Part shown: in pieces, positions 37,253 through 50,846 of the stretch | Numbering within the stretch: position 1 is the first letter of the stretch | Layout: every line of letters begins with the position of its first letter | Source: Liolophura sinensis | Lineage: Eukaryota > Mollusca > Polyplacophora > Chitonida > Chitonidae | Assembly: GCF_032854445.1 (NCBI RefSeq) | Contig: NC_088295.1 | Coordinates: 57,951,249 to 58,015,248 of the forward strand | Length of the DNA: 64,000 bases | Reading direction: 5' to 3' | Translations under genes and position numbers: made by a program | Notes under the pieces: model-generated | Seen by the model: the letters and a program-made list of their open reading frames with translations, nothing else | The model's database searches: none | Told to the model about the DNA's origin: nothing

Positions 37253-38870
37253 TATCTAAGCGTATTTCTTGATTGTGCACTGCGTACAGAATTTTTTCAC
37301 AAGACTTTAATATTGACATACTATATCTAACATCATCCCCATTCATATTAATCATCTGTTTCCAGTCTTCTGTAATACACATTGATAAGATGCGGGCGGA
37401 CAGTATAACTGCTATCGTTTTTTACTTCATGGATTAAACTCTAGACATTTGTGATGCACATTACACCATAAGCAATGGGTTGTATAACGAACGGGCTTCA
37501 AATTTTACTTCTAAGTGCGCCTAATCAGTCTATTAGAGTGCATGACGTGACAAAGTTTACACAGCTGGGAGATGGAACAAAGAAACGTCATAAACCTTTA
37601 TCACAGTATATCTACTATACTAAAAGCTTCCGTTTGGGATATTTTGTCGTTCCGTTGTCTTACACTTGACAAATAGACTTTCAACCTTGCATCTCAGCGG
37701 GTATAAGTACACAGACCGGATGTTACAGTCTACACCATCAGCTTATCGCAGCATGACCCTGGCTAATGTCAGACACTTAGTGGGCTCCAACAAACCCGCC
37801 CTCCCCCCTAAACCCCTTAATCTATACAGAATACTTGTTATTAGGGGCACAGATGCCTTGTCCTGCATGGGGTGTTAAAAAACGTTACATTTGGGTCACT
37901 TTAGTGAGACATTTTTGAAAGGCTATATCGATTAATGGCGTAATAGAACGACTTGGAACACGACTTGGGCAAAAACAACACGACTTAGATCTAGACCTAA
38001 AACTGTAAACTGCCCTTGTTACCACACAAATGGTCTAGCAGATCTTTACAACATGGTATTAGCGTGTATCTACGGGAGTGAATAATTAAAGTGCTGTTTT
38101 AGATAACATAATCCAGAAGATTAAAATTAGTTTTTATGATTGATTAAATGTCAGAATTTTAAGCAGAACATTCTAGATTGCCTAGAACATTTCTTCCGTC
38201 TTTCCTTCATGATTGAAAGATGTTCAGTGCGTCTCTTTGTCTGAATATATCCTATTTTCGTGCATTGTATGCTTTCTTACTTCGGTTGTAGTTTATGTTA
38301 ATCGTCGTTTTGGGAATTGGCCTTGCGATTATTGACGGGGAACGTAAATCTTTCTTGACGCCTGTCATACAAACATAGATTAGAAACAGTATCACATGAA
38401 GTTACATTTACACAAATACAAAATGAAACGAAAGATTATAGTCTGACTTTGCTTCATATGCTGTAATGGAGATACAAACGGTTCCGATATGAATGTGCTG
38501 TGTTGGCATAACTCATGGTACATATTATTTATAAATCTATTCATTTATTCATTATCTATAAATTCATACCCTATTTATTCCTATTTACCTGACTGACGTA
38601 ATACACCGAGAAAATAAAACGGAATGATCCTTCCCATATCCTTGCAGAACATTGAAAACATATATAGCTAACTTAAATTTGAAGCCTGTCATATTGTCGA
38701 AAACCAATGAAAACTTATATAGCTATCTTAATTTTGCTTCAGGCATATCCATATGATTTCTGTCAGCATCGATGATAATTGAAATGGTCTGAATAAAGGA
38801 TAAAGCATTTTATATGTTTTAATCTTGCTGTGTGTTAAAGTTCCTAGCTCAAGAATAACCCAAGCTAAGA
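37253..38870. other. H1-to-H3 spacer, unit E
   Basis: No supported gene. Matches the unit F spacer almost throughout but lacks the 180-bp insertion. A stretch GGTATAAGTACACAGACCGG near 37700 has related text in units F, H and I. Confidence 0.6.
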
Positions 38871-39487
<617 letters not shown>

Positions 39488-39518
39488 ACCTCACGGAATA
39501 CCTCCATTCCCTTGCAAC

Positions 39519-39561
39519 GGCCCTTTTCAGGGCCAACCAATACTTCCAAAAGTGAACTTTC
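39519..39561 (+). terminator. Histone 3' stem-loop and downstream element, H3 unit E
   Basis: Stem-loop at 39519-39534. The downstream element is AAAGTGAACTTT (39549-39560), different from other H3 copies but still symmetric. Confidence 0.92.
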
Positions 39562-41756
39562 AAATCCAAGCACTCCTTAAACTATACGTTATATACGGTA
39601 TAACCACTAGTCCTTAGATATGACGTAGACAGGATCATAATCTGGATTCTTGTACAACACAAGTTTTATTGACCACTGAACCATATTTCTCAAGTGCTAG
39701 TCTGAACATTTCTGCAAAAAGGCCATCGTAACCCTTTCATTACTACCAAGTTACACAAGAAACTCAACTTCTATGATTTTGCCCGTTAAAATCTAACCGC
39801 AGCAGTTGTTCAATACGTGGTCTCACTGCAGTTATATATGCATAGATAATTTGTCCAGCTTCACGTAGACGTCTAGATACATTACGTAAGAGAGATATCT
39901 GTCTAAACATCAGACATACATCACATTATAGTGCCAGATGTCCTGAGATTAGTCACTATAAAGGACGACGCGACAAGGGCGTGGGTTTAGTAGGATGAGC
40001 AGTGTGAAATGACGAGTCAAACAAGGATCGTCCAGAACATGTTATTCACTGAGATATGTTACAGGGCACGTGACGACTTGTATCACAGACAGTCTACAGG
40101 TAAAACACGGAAACAATTTGGAAAATAAATTGTCATCTATACCGCCATGATCAAACACAAAGCTGCATTAGTAATTGCACATCTGTACGGAATGTAACAA
40201 ACATCTTGCCTTTCACAAATACATGTAGTATGTTGAACACGTGCCACTCATCACACAACTTTTACTTTTTCTCGTGTTATTAGATTACATGTTTGACTTG
40301 AGGTATCCGATGTTTTTATGCTGTTTTGTTGCCCTGTGACAAACAAAATATCACCAACATAGCCTATTAAGAACTGAATAGTCCATCTCTTACAAGAGAT
40401 AATGGCGTCCATGTATTGACTTGACAGTCGTGTTTGTTGCTTCAGCTATTAAGGCCGTGTCAGTCCAAACTGACAACCTTCTGTTCTCCACTCTAACATG
40501 AGATTAATGTACGAAGATCACACCCTCGTCTAACGCCATACGTCAAACTTGAGGTCGTTAAATCAAAATTGTACGGAACAAGCTTAACCCCTGATATATC
40601 ACTTGTCACTCATATGTCAAACTCATATTGTCATATCATGGTGCCAGAGAACAATCGTTGAAAACAAATTGAGAAGTGACGTTTCAATGTATAAGTGAAA
40701 TATCCTTGAGTACCAGTGAAGTTTCCATGAAGTAAATAAATAAATGGATTGTACAGATCTATTGTCCGTCTTCGATATTTTAACCCTAGGAGTGATAGGT
40801 GTGGAAAATGCTTCTCAAACGTCTTTCTCCTTGTCTCTCTTCCACTGAGGACAGCTACATTTGCGCAGGCAATCCTCTATTGCACTTATAGACACTGAGT
40901 ATGAGATTCTTCAGGACAGTATCCCTTGATTAAACACCAATAAATCATATAAACATTTTCATTACTACCTAATGCATTTGGCTGCATTTCTCTCATTCAG
41001 TGGAAGGCTCAAACTGCAAAATCCTACAAATACTAGGCAAAAATGGTGACTATTATATACTATTCTTCATTCAATATACATGTACATGTACGCCAAGGGA
41101 CGTGGTTTTTTTTAATATAGAGCGAAATAAAACAGTCCAGAAAAGTCAAAGTGTTCAAGCCAACCATGTGACACGGAATACACATTACCTACGAAGGAGA
41201 ATTTGTCCGTAAATACTCAATGAACACAGCACCACATCCCACACCCAAACAAAAACACAAACAAAATAGGAATACTGGCGATTAGATCATACATCCTCAT
41301 ATTTCATAATATATATGGAAATGGTTTTCATTCCTTCTGTGTATTTATTTTCAAATGACAACTGGTTAAGGGTATTCACGACCTGAAGCAAAGAATACAC
41401 AAGCTGTGAAGAACATAATACATGTTTCATATCATATCATACCCTCGATATTTGAGACAGTGTCAGTCAGTGAACAATGTATTTAAGAGTATAGCATTCT
41501 TTCGATCATGGTTGAAAAGTCACTTGTAGTCACAATAAAAGGAAAAAGTAATGTAAAGTAAATGCTAAAGTATACATTTCTTCATTTCGTATCATCATTG
41601 CGCCTCTTTATTCCTGATTTTTATGACATCAGTGTTAAAATGCTCCAACTTACCTGTCCTAATATTTAACACGAAGTATACCATATCAAACTTTGCTAAC
41701 ATTTTGTAATTTAAGACAATATTTCCACAATACAATTAGCTTTTGCCACCAACAAG
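39561..41756. other. H3-to-H1 spacer, unit E to F
   Basis: No supported gene. The second half, from about 40745, parallels 35450-36441. A SINE-like tail TAAGTGAAATATCCTTGAGT lies near 40692. Confidence 0.6.
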
Positions 41757-41926
41757 AAACACAAATTTCCTTTACTTTTGCTCGTTGAGCCCTAGTTCCC
41801 GCCGTTGCTCTCTACGCGGTCCGCGCTGGAGTTATGTAGACCAGCTGCTCAGGACACACCGGCATAAACCAGATAAGTCTGAGATAGCCAACGTAACACT
41901 ATTCCACATTTCATCGCCGATTCATC
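41757..41926 (+). promoter_or_regulatory. H1 promoter, unit F
   Basis: H1 box at 41757-41767; TTCCCGCC at 41796-41803; dyad at 41815-41825, followed by CTGGA where unit E has CTCGA. Confidence 0.75.
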
Positions 41927-42518
41927 ATGACTGACACAGCCCCAGCCCCCGTCGTCCAGAAGGTGAAGAAGGCCACCAAGCCCAAAAAACCAGCCGAACA
42001 CCCAAAGTATAGCGAGATGGTGGTAGCCGCTCTCAAGGACCTGAAAGAGAGAGGGGGATCTTCCAAAATCAAGATCTTGAAATACATCGTCACCAACTAC
42101 AAAGTGGGAGACGAGAAGGCGGTCAACACACACCTCAAGCTTGCCCTGAAAAGTGGCGTCCAGTCTGGTCTGTTAAAACAGTCTAAGGGTACCGGGGCCT
42201 CAGGATCTTTCAAGCTGGGAGAAGCAGCCCAAGAAAGCCCCAGCCAAGCCAAAGAAACCCACCGTTAAAAAGCCAGCTGCCAGAAAGCCAGCCACGAAGA
42301 AGACAAAATCACCAAAGAAGATCACAAAGAAACCAGCTGCCAAGAAACCCAAATCTCCGGCCAAGAAAGTCACCAAGAAGACAAAATCTCCGAATAAGGT
42401 TGTTAAGAAACCAGCATCTAAGAAGCCAGCGAAGTCCCCAAAGAAACCAGCAACTAAAAAGCCAGCAGCCAAAAAACCAACAGCTAAAAAGCCAGCAGGC
42501 AAGAAAACAACTGCTTAA
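41927..42518 (+). pseudogene. Linker histone H1, unit F, broken by a 1-base insertion
   Basis: The reading frame matches H1 through the winged helix. An extra C in GCAGCCCAAG (42228-42230) then shifts the frame and stops translation at 42268, giving a 113-residue protein with the globular domain but almost no basic tail. After the insertion the original frame is clean to TAA at 42516. The kinship is to unit E (SKIK loop, QSKGTGAS). The stem-loop has a C-to-T change and the H3 in the same unit is also frameshifted, which favours real decay. A sequencing error cannot be excluded. Confidence 0.88.
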
Positions 42519-42549
42519 AATTTCCCATCGTGAAATTATCCTGTTTAAC

Positions 42550-42592
42550 GGTCCTTTTCAGGGCCAACAAAGTATGCCGGAAGTGGACTCTC
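42550..42592 (+). terminator. Variant histone 3' stem-loop, H1 unit F
   Basis: GGTCCTTTTCAGGGCC at 42550-42565: the third stem pair is G:U instead of C:G, the only altered stem in the array. Downstream element GGAAGTGGACTCTC at 42579-42592. Confidence 0.88.
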
Positions 42593-44381
42593 TATCTAAG
42601 CATATTTCTTGATTATGCACTGTATACAGAATTTTTTCACAAGGCTTTAATATTGACATTCCATGTTTAACATCAGCCCATTTCATATTAACCATCTGTT
42701 TCCCGTTTTCTATAAAAAAAATACATATTGTTACGACCCAAACTGTCTGTATTACAAAGAGATGGCTTGTTCGAAATACAAAACAGTTTAGCCGCACAAA
42801 AAAAGTAACCAAAACCAGCAGATTGTATTTTTCAACAATTTATTAGATTTAACAAGAACAAATTTACCAAGCTAAATTTAGAAGCCAGCGGCAGTCGTTC
42901 ACATAACAACATTGATAAGATGGAGGCACACAGCATTACTGCTATCATTTTTACTTCATGGATTAAACTTCAGACATTTATTATGCACATTACACCTTAA
43001 GAAAGGGGTGTGTAACGAATGGGTTTCACATTTTACTTCTAAGGGCGCCTAATCAGTCTAATAAAGAGCATGACGTGACAAAGTTTACACAGCTGGGAGA
43101 TGGAACAAAGAAACGTCATAAACCTGTATCACAGTATATCTACTACACTAAAAAGTTTGGAATATTTTGTCGTTCCTTTGTCTTACACTTGACAAATAGA
43201 CTTTCAACCCTGCATCTCAGCGGGTATAAGTACACAGACCGGATGTTACAGTCTACACCATCAGCTTATCGCTGCATGACCTTGGCTAATGTCAGACACT
43301 CAGTGGGCTTCAACAAACCCGCCCTTCCCCTATACCCCTTAATCTATTCAGAGTTCTTGTCATTGAGGGGCACAGATGCCTTGTCCTGCATGAGGTGATA
43401 ACAAACTTTACATTTGAGTCACTTCAGTGAGACGTTTTCGAAAGGCTATATCGATTAATGGCGTAATAGAACGACTTGGAACACGACTTGGGCAAAGTCA
43501 CCTAGACTTATCTAGACCTAAAACTGTACGCTGGCTTCTTACCACACAAATAGTCTAGCAGATCTCTACAACATGGTATTAGCGTGTCTCTACGGGAATG
43601 AATAATTAAAGTGCTGTTTTAGATAACATAATCCAGGAGATCAAATTTAGTTTTTTGATTGATTAAATGTCAGAAGTGTCAGAGAAACATTTCTAGATTG
43701 CCAAGAGCATTCCTTCCATCTATCCATCATGATTGAAAGATGTTCAGTGCGTTTCTTTGTCTGAATATGTCCTATTTTCGTGCATTGTATACTTCGGTTG
43801 TAGTTTATGTTAATCGTCGTTTTGGGAATTGGCCTTGCGACTATTGACGGGGAACGTAAATCTTTCTTGACGCCTGTCATACAAACATAGATTAGAAACA
43901 GAATCACATGAAGTTACATTTACACAAATACAAAATGAAACGAAAGATTATAGTCTGACTTTGCTTCTTATGCTGTAATAGAGATACCAACGGTTCCGAT
44001 ATGAATGAGCTGTGTTGGCATAACTCATGGTACATATTATTTATAAATCTATTCATTTATTCATTATCTATAAATTCTACCCTATTTATTCCTATTTACC
44101 TGACTGACGTAATACACCAAGAAAATAAAACGGAATGATCCTTCTCACATCGTTGCAGAACATTAAAGACATATATAGCTAACTTAAATTTGAAGCCTGT
44201 CATAGTGTCGAAAACCAATGAAAACTTATATAGCTAACTTAATTTTGCTTCAGGCATGTCCACATGATTTCTGTCAGCATCCATGATAATTGAAATGGTC
44301 TGAACAAAGGATAAAGCATTTTATATGTTTTAATCTTGCTGTGTGTTAAAGTTCCTAGCCCAAGAATAACCCAAGCTAGGA
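42593..44381. other. H1-to-H3 spacer, unit F
   Basis: No supported gene. Parallel to unit E apart from a 180-bp insertion at 42729-42908. Confidence 0.6.
42729..42908. mobile_element. 180-bp insertion with solo-LTR-like ends
   Basis: Absent from the matching site in unit E (GTAATACACATTGATAAG). It begins TGTTACGACC and ends CATAACA, so it has TG...CA ends and a 5-base TGTTA/TAACA inverted repeat. Flanks are ACATA-T and ACATT, an imperfect duplication. Short for a solo LTR but the ends fit. Confidence 0.5.
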
Positions 44382-44591
44382 GGATTCTAATTTTCTGGCA
44401 ACAGCTAAAAGTATGTGTAAACTGACCAATGAATGTGCTCGCTTTCCAGCCAATGAAACACAAGGCGCGCGATTAATACAGCCAATGAGGCACATTCACG
44501 CAAGAGTGGTGATGGGGTTTAAAAAGCTCAGGTATTCCCGGGTGAAGTCACACTCGATCCACTCTTGCAGCAGATCACATCATTAGACGCC
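44382..44591 (+). promoter_or_regulatory. H3 promoter, unit F
   Basis: GGATTCTAATTTT at 44382-44394, 210 before the ATG. CCAAT at 44426, 44450 and 44482; AAGGCGCGCG near 44462 with an extra G; TTTAAAAAG from 44518. Confidence 0.75.
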
Positions 44592-45001
<410 letters not shown>

Positions 45002-45032
45002 ATCTCACGGAAGACCTCAATTCCTTTCCAAC

Positions 45033-45073
45033 GGCCCTTTTCAGGGCCAACCAAAACCTCGAAAGAATCTTTC
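45033..45073 (+). terminator. Histone 3' stem-loop and downstream element, H3 unit F
   Basis: Stem-loop at 45033-45048; GAAAGAATCTTTC at 45061-45073. Confidence 0.93.
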
Positions 45074-45944
45074 CTGTCTGAGCACCATCCAGATTTATAC
45101 CCATACAGTGTCTACACTTATTTCATTTTCTCTGAATTTAGAAAGGCGACATTAAATGTTAACATTTACTTTTTTCTATAGTCTTACGTACACAGACACA
45201 CAGTTCACGGAAATACATCCACCCGCAAGCTGATTTTAAAGATAACTACAAGTACATATTTTAAGTATTAATAAACACAGGCATGGGATTCCGGTAGTTC
45301 TGTATAATGTACATAACTAATATGAATTATCCTAAGGCTGAACGTAGTGTATAGGCTGCAAAATCTGTTTAATTCAGCAAAGTAACAAGTGAAATGCACT
45401 CTACAGTTAAGCCATGTATGTAGTTGTTGAAAACAGTAAGGAAGAACTGGTTAGATATATATTTGTGGTGTAGCGTATTTCCCACATCCTTATACGGCCT
45501 GAGCATGGCTAGTCAACAAAGGGACAGAGAGGCAAAAGGAATAAGAAGTTATTGGTACGAGTTGCTAGATTTCTAGTGCATGTATGGCATAAATGAAATA
45601 AACCTGGTCAACACATATAGGTCCTATACTTTCACATTAGGAAATAATGCATAGACTTGCTACAGGGGGCAAAAATCTCAATAGAATTCCCCACCAGCGA
45701 TGCATGTTTGTAGATGAACAAATAGCCCAAATAACAAACATGTGCAAATTATAGAAAGAATGTGGAATAGAAAGGAAGTAGTTCAGAACCAGGCATGGTT
45801 GTCACACATTTAGAAAACGATTAAAATAATGTTACACAAAATTAGAAAAAAATTACTCAGGAACAATTATCCACGCAAGACAACAATTTGACTTGATCAG
45901 TTAGGTCATAGTTGTCCATGTCAGTTAGTCACTTTTACCAGTTA

Positions 45945-46045
45945 TGTGAGCAAGAGTGCTGGGGGTGATCCACAGACCTTTAGCAAGTTACTGACCCACC
46001 TTTGCACCAGTTACGTTTGAACTGGCGCATTGTGTGTACGATAAA
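45945..46045 (-). repeat. SINE piece, minus strand
   Basis: AGCAAGTTACTGACCCACC and AGTTACGTTTGAACTGGCGC match the minus-strand SINE body at 29105. The same piece stands at the same place in units H (51925) and I (58205). Confidence 0.5.
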
Positions 46046-46541
46046 AGTGAACAAGAATGATTGCAAATGGTACAAACAGTGTGGAGTACACACGATGAAA
46101 TCCAGAAGCCACATCCGCCATGTGTCTTTCTATACGAGAGACAAATAAATTCATCCACAAATAAAATTACAAGGATGGCTTCTCTTCATAAACAATTATG
46201 CACAAGCCCAGGCTAGAAACGTTTAATGGGAAAGAGAAATAAGTATCAGCGATGAGAGCATGGTTGGTCGGTGTATATTTGTTAGATGAAAATCCATTTA
46301 AGCATTGGAGGCATTCATGCATATTCTTTATCAGTTACCTATTAAAAAAGAACCATTTGCCGATATTCAGTTTAAAAGTATAAACTTGCTATGTTTCTTG
46401 AATCTTTGTATTCCATGTTATTACACCTTATGTTAAATGGTCTTCATTTTTATATTTAAACACTAGGTTTGTAAAAAGACGTTGCACACTTTATTACACA
46501 CGGTATGGCACAATTATCAAAATATATTACCTGAAGCATGG

Positions 46542-46948
46542 GTGGGGTAGTGCTAGTTTGTTTAATGGCGTTTCCATTCTAACGAATGATGCACGCCGCG
46601 ATCAGTGCTGAAACCAAGTAGCGTTCACATTAATGCATTATAACATAGAGATGAGAATGAACTATACTCTAGATTTTCTTATAGCACATGGAAGCAGGAA
46701 CCTTACTGTAGCTTCGAAGACTCCACCAGACCTCTTGCCAGGCCTTAAAACATAGTCTGTGCAGAGGCCTGTAATGCCAGCACAGAGCAGTTCCGCATAA
46801 TAGCGATGTTTCTGGAGAGTATATAGTGGGCATTGGAACAACATATATATGCTCATTTGCTTCCTCAACCTGGCAATGATCACAAACACCCGTGTCATGT
46901 AAACGAAACCTGTTTAAATAAGAATTCATCTGAATACCTGAAGCATGG
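46542..46948 (-). mobile_element. 5'-truncated LINE insertion with a 14-bp target duplication
   Basis: TACCTGAAGCATGG stands at 46528-46541 and again at 46935-46948. Units H and I have a single TACCTCAAACATGG at this place. The insert encodes, on the minus strand, the C-terminal end of a LINE ORF2: MNSYLNRFRLHDTGVCDHC, then after a frameshift a FQCP, giving the CxxC...H...C pattern typical of that region. The 3' side has GGAAACGCCATTAAACAAAC. It is dead and frameshifted. Confidence 0.75.
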
Positions 46949-47302
46949 ATTAGAAACAAGCTAAAAAAACACATCAAACATTCATAAAAAATGTGTCAGT
47001 TTTCCCCTAAAATTGTACTCTATATTTTGACAATTGATATCTGAATCTTTGCATATAAGTAACCTGCTGAATAAGGAAATAAAAAAGAGGGAAATAAAAG
47101 AAGATAAATATTTTGCTTTTGTTGTTTCTAAAAATTGTCGCTGCAATCTCCCTTTAACACAGATTTCCAAACCCGCAGATCTTACAATACTCATTCTACC
47201 GATATGAAGGTCTGGCAGGTTATCTAAGAAAACAAGTGCTGATTACCTTTTGTAATATGGGTTAACAGTTACGGAAAAATTTTAGATTTTGTAATCGACA
47301 AC

Positions 47303-47468
47303 AAACACAAATTTCCATTACATTTGGCCGATAATCCCTTGTTCCCGCCATTGCTCTCTACGCGGTCCGCGCTCGGGTTATGTAGACCAGCTGCTCAGCG
47401 AACACAACACAAATTACCCAAGTGTGAGACAGCTAACACTACAGTGCATCGCCTACTGCCTATTCATC
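47303..47468 (+). promoter_or_regulatory. H1 promoter, unit G
   Basis: H1 box at 47303-47313; E2F-like TTCCCGCC at 47342-47349; dyad at 47361-47371, 108 before the ATG. Confidence 0.8.
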
Positions 47469-48059
47469 ATGACTGACACAGTGCCAGCCCCCGTCGTTCA
47501 GAAAGTGAACAAGGCCACCAAGCCCAAGAAGCCAGCCGAACACCCGAAATACAGCGAAATGGTGGTAGCTGCTCTCAAGGACATGAAAGAGAGAGGTGGA
47601 TCATCCAGGAGCAAGATCTTGAAGTACATCGTCACCAACTACAAAGTGGGAGACGAGAAGACCGTAAACACACACCTGAAGCTTGCTTTGAAAAGTGGCG
47701 TTAAGTCCGGTATGTTGAAACAGACTAAGGGTACCGGGGCCACAGGATCTTTCAAGCTGGGTGAAGTCGCCAAGAAAGCCCCGGCTAATCCAAAGAAACC
47801 TGCCGTCAAGAAACCAGCTGCCAAAAAGCCAGCAACTAAGAAGACAAAATCACCAAAGAAAGTCACAAAGAAACCAGCGGCCAAGAAAACAAAATCTCCG
47901 ACCAAGAAAGTCACGAAGAAGACGAAATCTCCCAAGAAGGTTGCCAAAAAGCCGGCCTCTAAAAAACCAACAAAGTCTCCGAAGAAAGCAGCGACTAAAA
48001 AGCCTGAAGCGAAGAAACCAGCAGCGAAAAAGCCAGCAGCCAAGAAGACAAAGGCTTGA
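47469..48059 (+). CDS. H1: Linker histone H1, unit G (196 aa)
   Basis: Winged helix at 25-98 with GVKSG where A-F have GVQSG, a mark of units G-I, and Met for Leu in LKDMKER. Asn14 replaces Lys. The tail holds SPKK, SPTKK, SPKK and SPKK, has one acidic residue ([12 protein letters not shown]) and ends KKTKA. The stop is TGA, as in H and I, against TAA in A-F. The upstream frame is open for 15 codons without an ATG; MTDT is the start. Confidence 0.95.
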   Translation: MTDTVPAPVVQKVNKATKPKKPAEHPKYSEMVVAALKDMKERGGSSRSKILKYIVTNYKVGDEKTVNTHLKLALKSGVKSGMLKQTKGTGATGSFKLGEVAKKAPANPKKPAVKKPAAKKPATKKTKSPKKVTKKPAAKKTKSPTKKVTKKTKSPKKVAKKPASKKPTKSPKKAATKKPEAKKPAAKKPAAKKTKA

Positions 48060-48091
48060 ACAGTTCCATTTGTTGACATCTTCTCCTTAAC

Positions 48092-48134
48092 GGCCCTTTT
48101 CAGGGCCAACCAAACCTCCCGAAAGTGGTCTTTC
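48092..48134 (+). terminator. Histone 3' stem-loop and downstream element, H1 unit G
   Basis: Stem-loop at 48092-48107; symmetric GAAAGTGGTCTTTC at 48121-48134. Confidence 0.94.
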
Positions 48135-50134
48135 ATTCTAATATAGCACTTATCTTATTTGTATACAAAGTTTCTTGGCAAGAAACGTTTAATGTTGAAG
48201 TAAGATCTGTAACAGGAGCTATCCATGATCGTCACAAGTAACCAGTGAAATACGGCTCATGTAAACCTACCTCAGTTAACGTTTTATCCTAACTGTTCAT
48301 GCAAACATGTAAACAGGAAGTTACACAGCCCTATAGGACCATGGCTTAGGTAAAAAGCAGAATTAAGTAAAAAAAAAAAATGCAATGATATTAACTGCAA
48401 TAATTTGGGCGTCAGTAATCTGGAATTTATCAGATAACCGTGCACTTCTTTCATGGGTTTATCAGATTAACGGAAATGTCAGTTATTTCTCGCTCTACTT
48501 GTAGGCGTTGTTAATAATGCTATGACGGCTTTCCTACAGGTCTGTGGCTAATCTGTGATGGGACAAAGATTTACTTCGTATATCAACATGGAGACGCTAA
48601 CTCAGTACTAGCACTGAGTTAGCAACTAGTAGGTTGTATACTAAAAGGATAATTCATACAATTTTAAAGTTCCAGGGGAGCCTTTTCTGGTTAACTAAAA
48701 AATATTTAAATGAATAAATGGTAAGTAAATAATTTACACATCATGAAATGAAACACCTTTAGAGCTGAATGTACTCTCTATAGATTAAGAGACATTTCAC
48801 GCGGCTTTATTTCCCCTTATAACTGCCAAAACCGATTTACTTTTGGCATATTTGACTGTGGTTGTAAGGTTGATGTCGTGTACAGCAATGATTATCCGTT
48901 AAGGAGAATATTGTATGGACTGGATGTCATCATTTGTATCACCAGCTTATCACACTATGACCCTGACTTTAGCGTTTGGCACTCGTGCCCACCCACCCCC
49001 ACCCGTCACCTCTACCCAAATACACACACAAACCATTAATCCTTCAACTCTTTACTCAAACCTCAAGTCACTCACATTCCTTCCCATCGAATGGTATGAA
49101 AAGCTGTCACCCAGCGAAGGCAGTACGAACCTTTGTCAATTCATTACATAATAGCCGGTCAAAGGACGTAAAAATCCAATAGGCAAATATCTTATTTCAA
49201 CGGATTCCTAAAATAGTAAGTGTCTAGTGAACAAGGAAGGAAAACTACGATATTGGTGGTAATTAGATCTCTACAGGGGTCGATTAGTATTTGTCTCTAC
49301 TTCTCAGTGACAATGAGCTCAAATTGTGTCTGCCGAATGAGCTTCAATTGCCATCTTGGTCATTAGTGGCACAATACTCACGACAGCGAGGAATAGTAGA
49401 AAGAGGACACACACGTATTATACAAATACTTAAATACACCATACTATATTTCTAAATGCATGATAGTCTCTTGCAAAATCCCCATTAATATCAAAACCAC
49501 AATCCCATGGTGTAATAACTTGGTATTAACTTCAGAAAAGTGCTTTCCACGTCTTGATACACCCATGAGACAAGTGACTGGAGACATCTTTTGTCTCACA
49601 AGCTATGTCAGCGTTTTATAGAGGAACATCATGCATTGATATAGCTGATCACTTTGATTACTCTATCATTATTCTAACCTTGTTAATCGCTTTAAGCTTT
49701 CACCATTACGTGTATTTCATCAGAGAGTAGATATTTATCTTTTTTTTTTTTGGAAAAAGATGGAGTGGGGATTTTTCAAATCATTGCTAAATGTTACCTA
49801 ATAAAAGTCCATATGGCTGAACATCATTAGAACCTTCGGAAATTATTGTTAATCTAACGGGATTTCTTAAAATATCCTGGATAAAAGACTATGATGTACG
49901 GGTTGTAAGTTAGATGTCTGACCACCTGTAAAATGTTCCATCGCATTCATAATTTCATATATCTATATATTAGAAAAGGTTATAGCAAACCCTCAATAGC
50001 ATTATTTCCGCTGTTGTAAAGATGGTGTTAAATAACACATATTTTTACGTCAGTGATAGTTTTCAAACGGGCATTGAGTCTTTTTTCCTGGATTTGAATT
50101 CCGTAAAGTTGGTTGAGGTTTACAAGCTATGGGA
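48135..50134. other. H1-to-H3 spacer, unit G
   Basis: No supported gene. Related to, but clearly diverged from, the spacers of H and I. Contains a perfect hairpin (48596-48623). Open frames at 48915-49182 look accidental. Confidence 0.55.
48596..48623. repeat. Perfect 11-bp inverted repeat
   Basis: GCTAACTCAGT, a 6-base loop, then ACTGAGTTAGC. Not found in the H or I spacer. Confidence 0.85.
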
Positions 50135-50774
<640 letters not shown>

Positions 50775-50805
50775 ATCTCACGGACTACTCCCATTCCCTT
50801 GCAAC

Positions 50806-50846
50806 GGCCCTTTTCAGGGCCAACCAAAACCTCGAAAGAGTCTTTC
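50806..50846 (+). terminator. Histone 3' stem-loop and downstream element, H3 unit G
   Basis: Stem-loop at 50806-50821; symmetric GAAAGAGTCTTTC at 50834-50846. Confidence 0.95.

Larger units (their letters stand above)
45074..47302. other. H3-to-H1 spacer, unit F to G
   Basis: No intact gene. Minus-strand SINE piece at 45945-46045 and a LINE insertion at 46542-46948. Parallels the spacers before units H and I. Confidence 0.6.
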
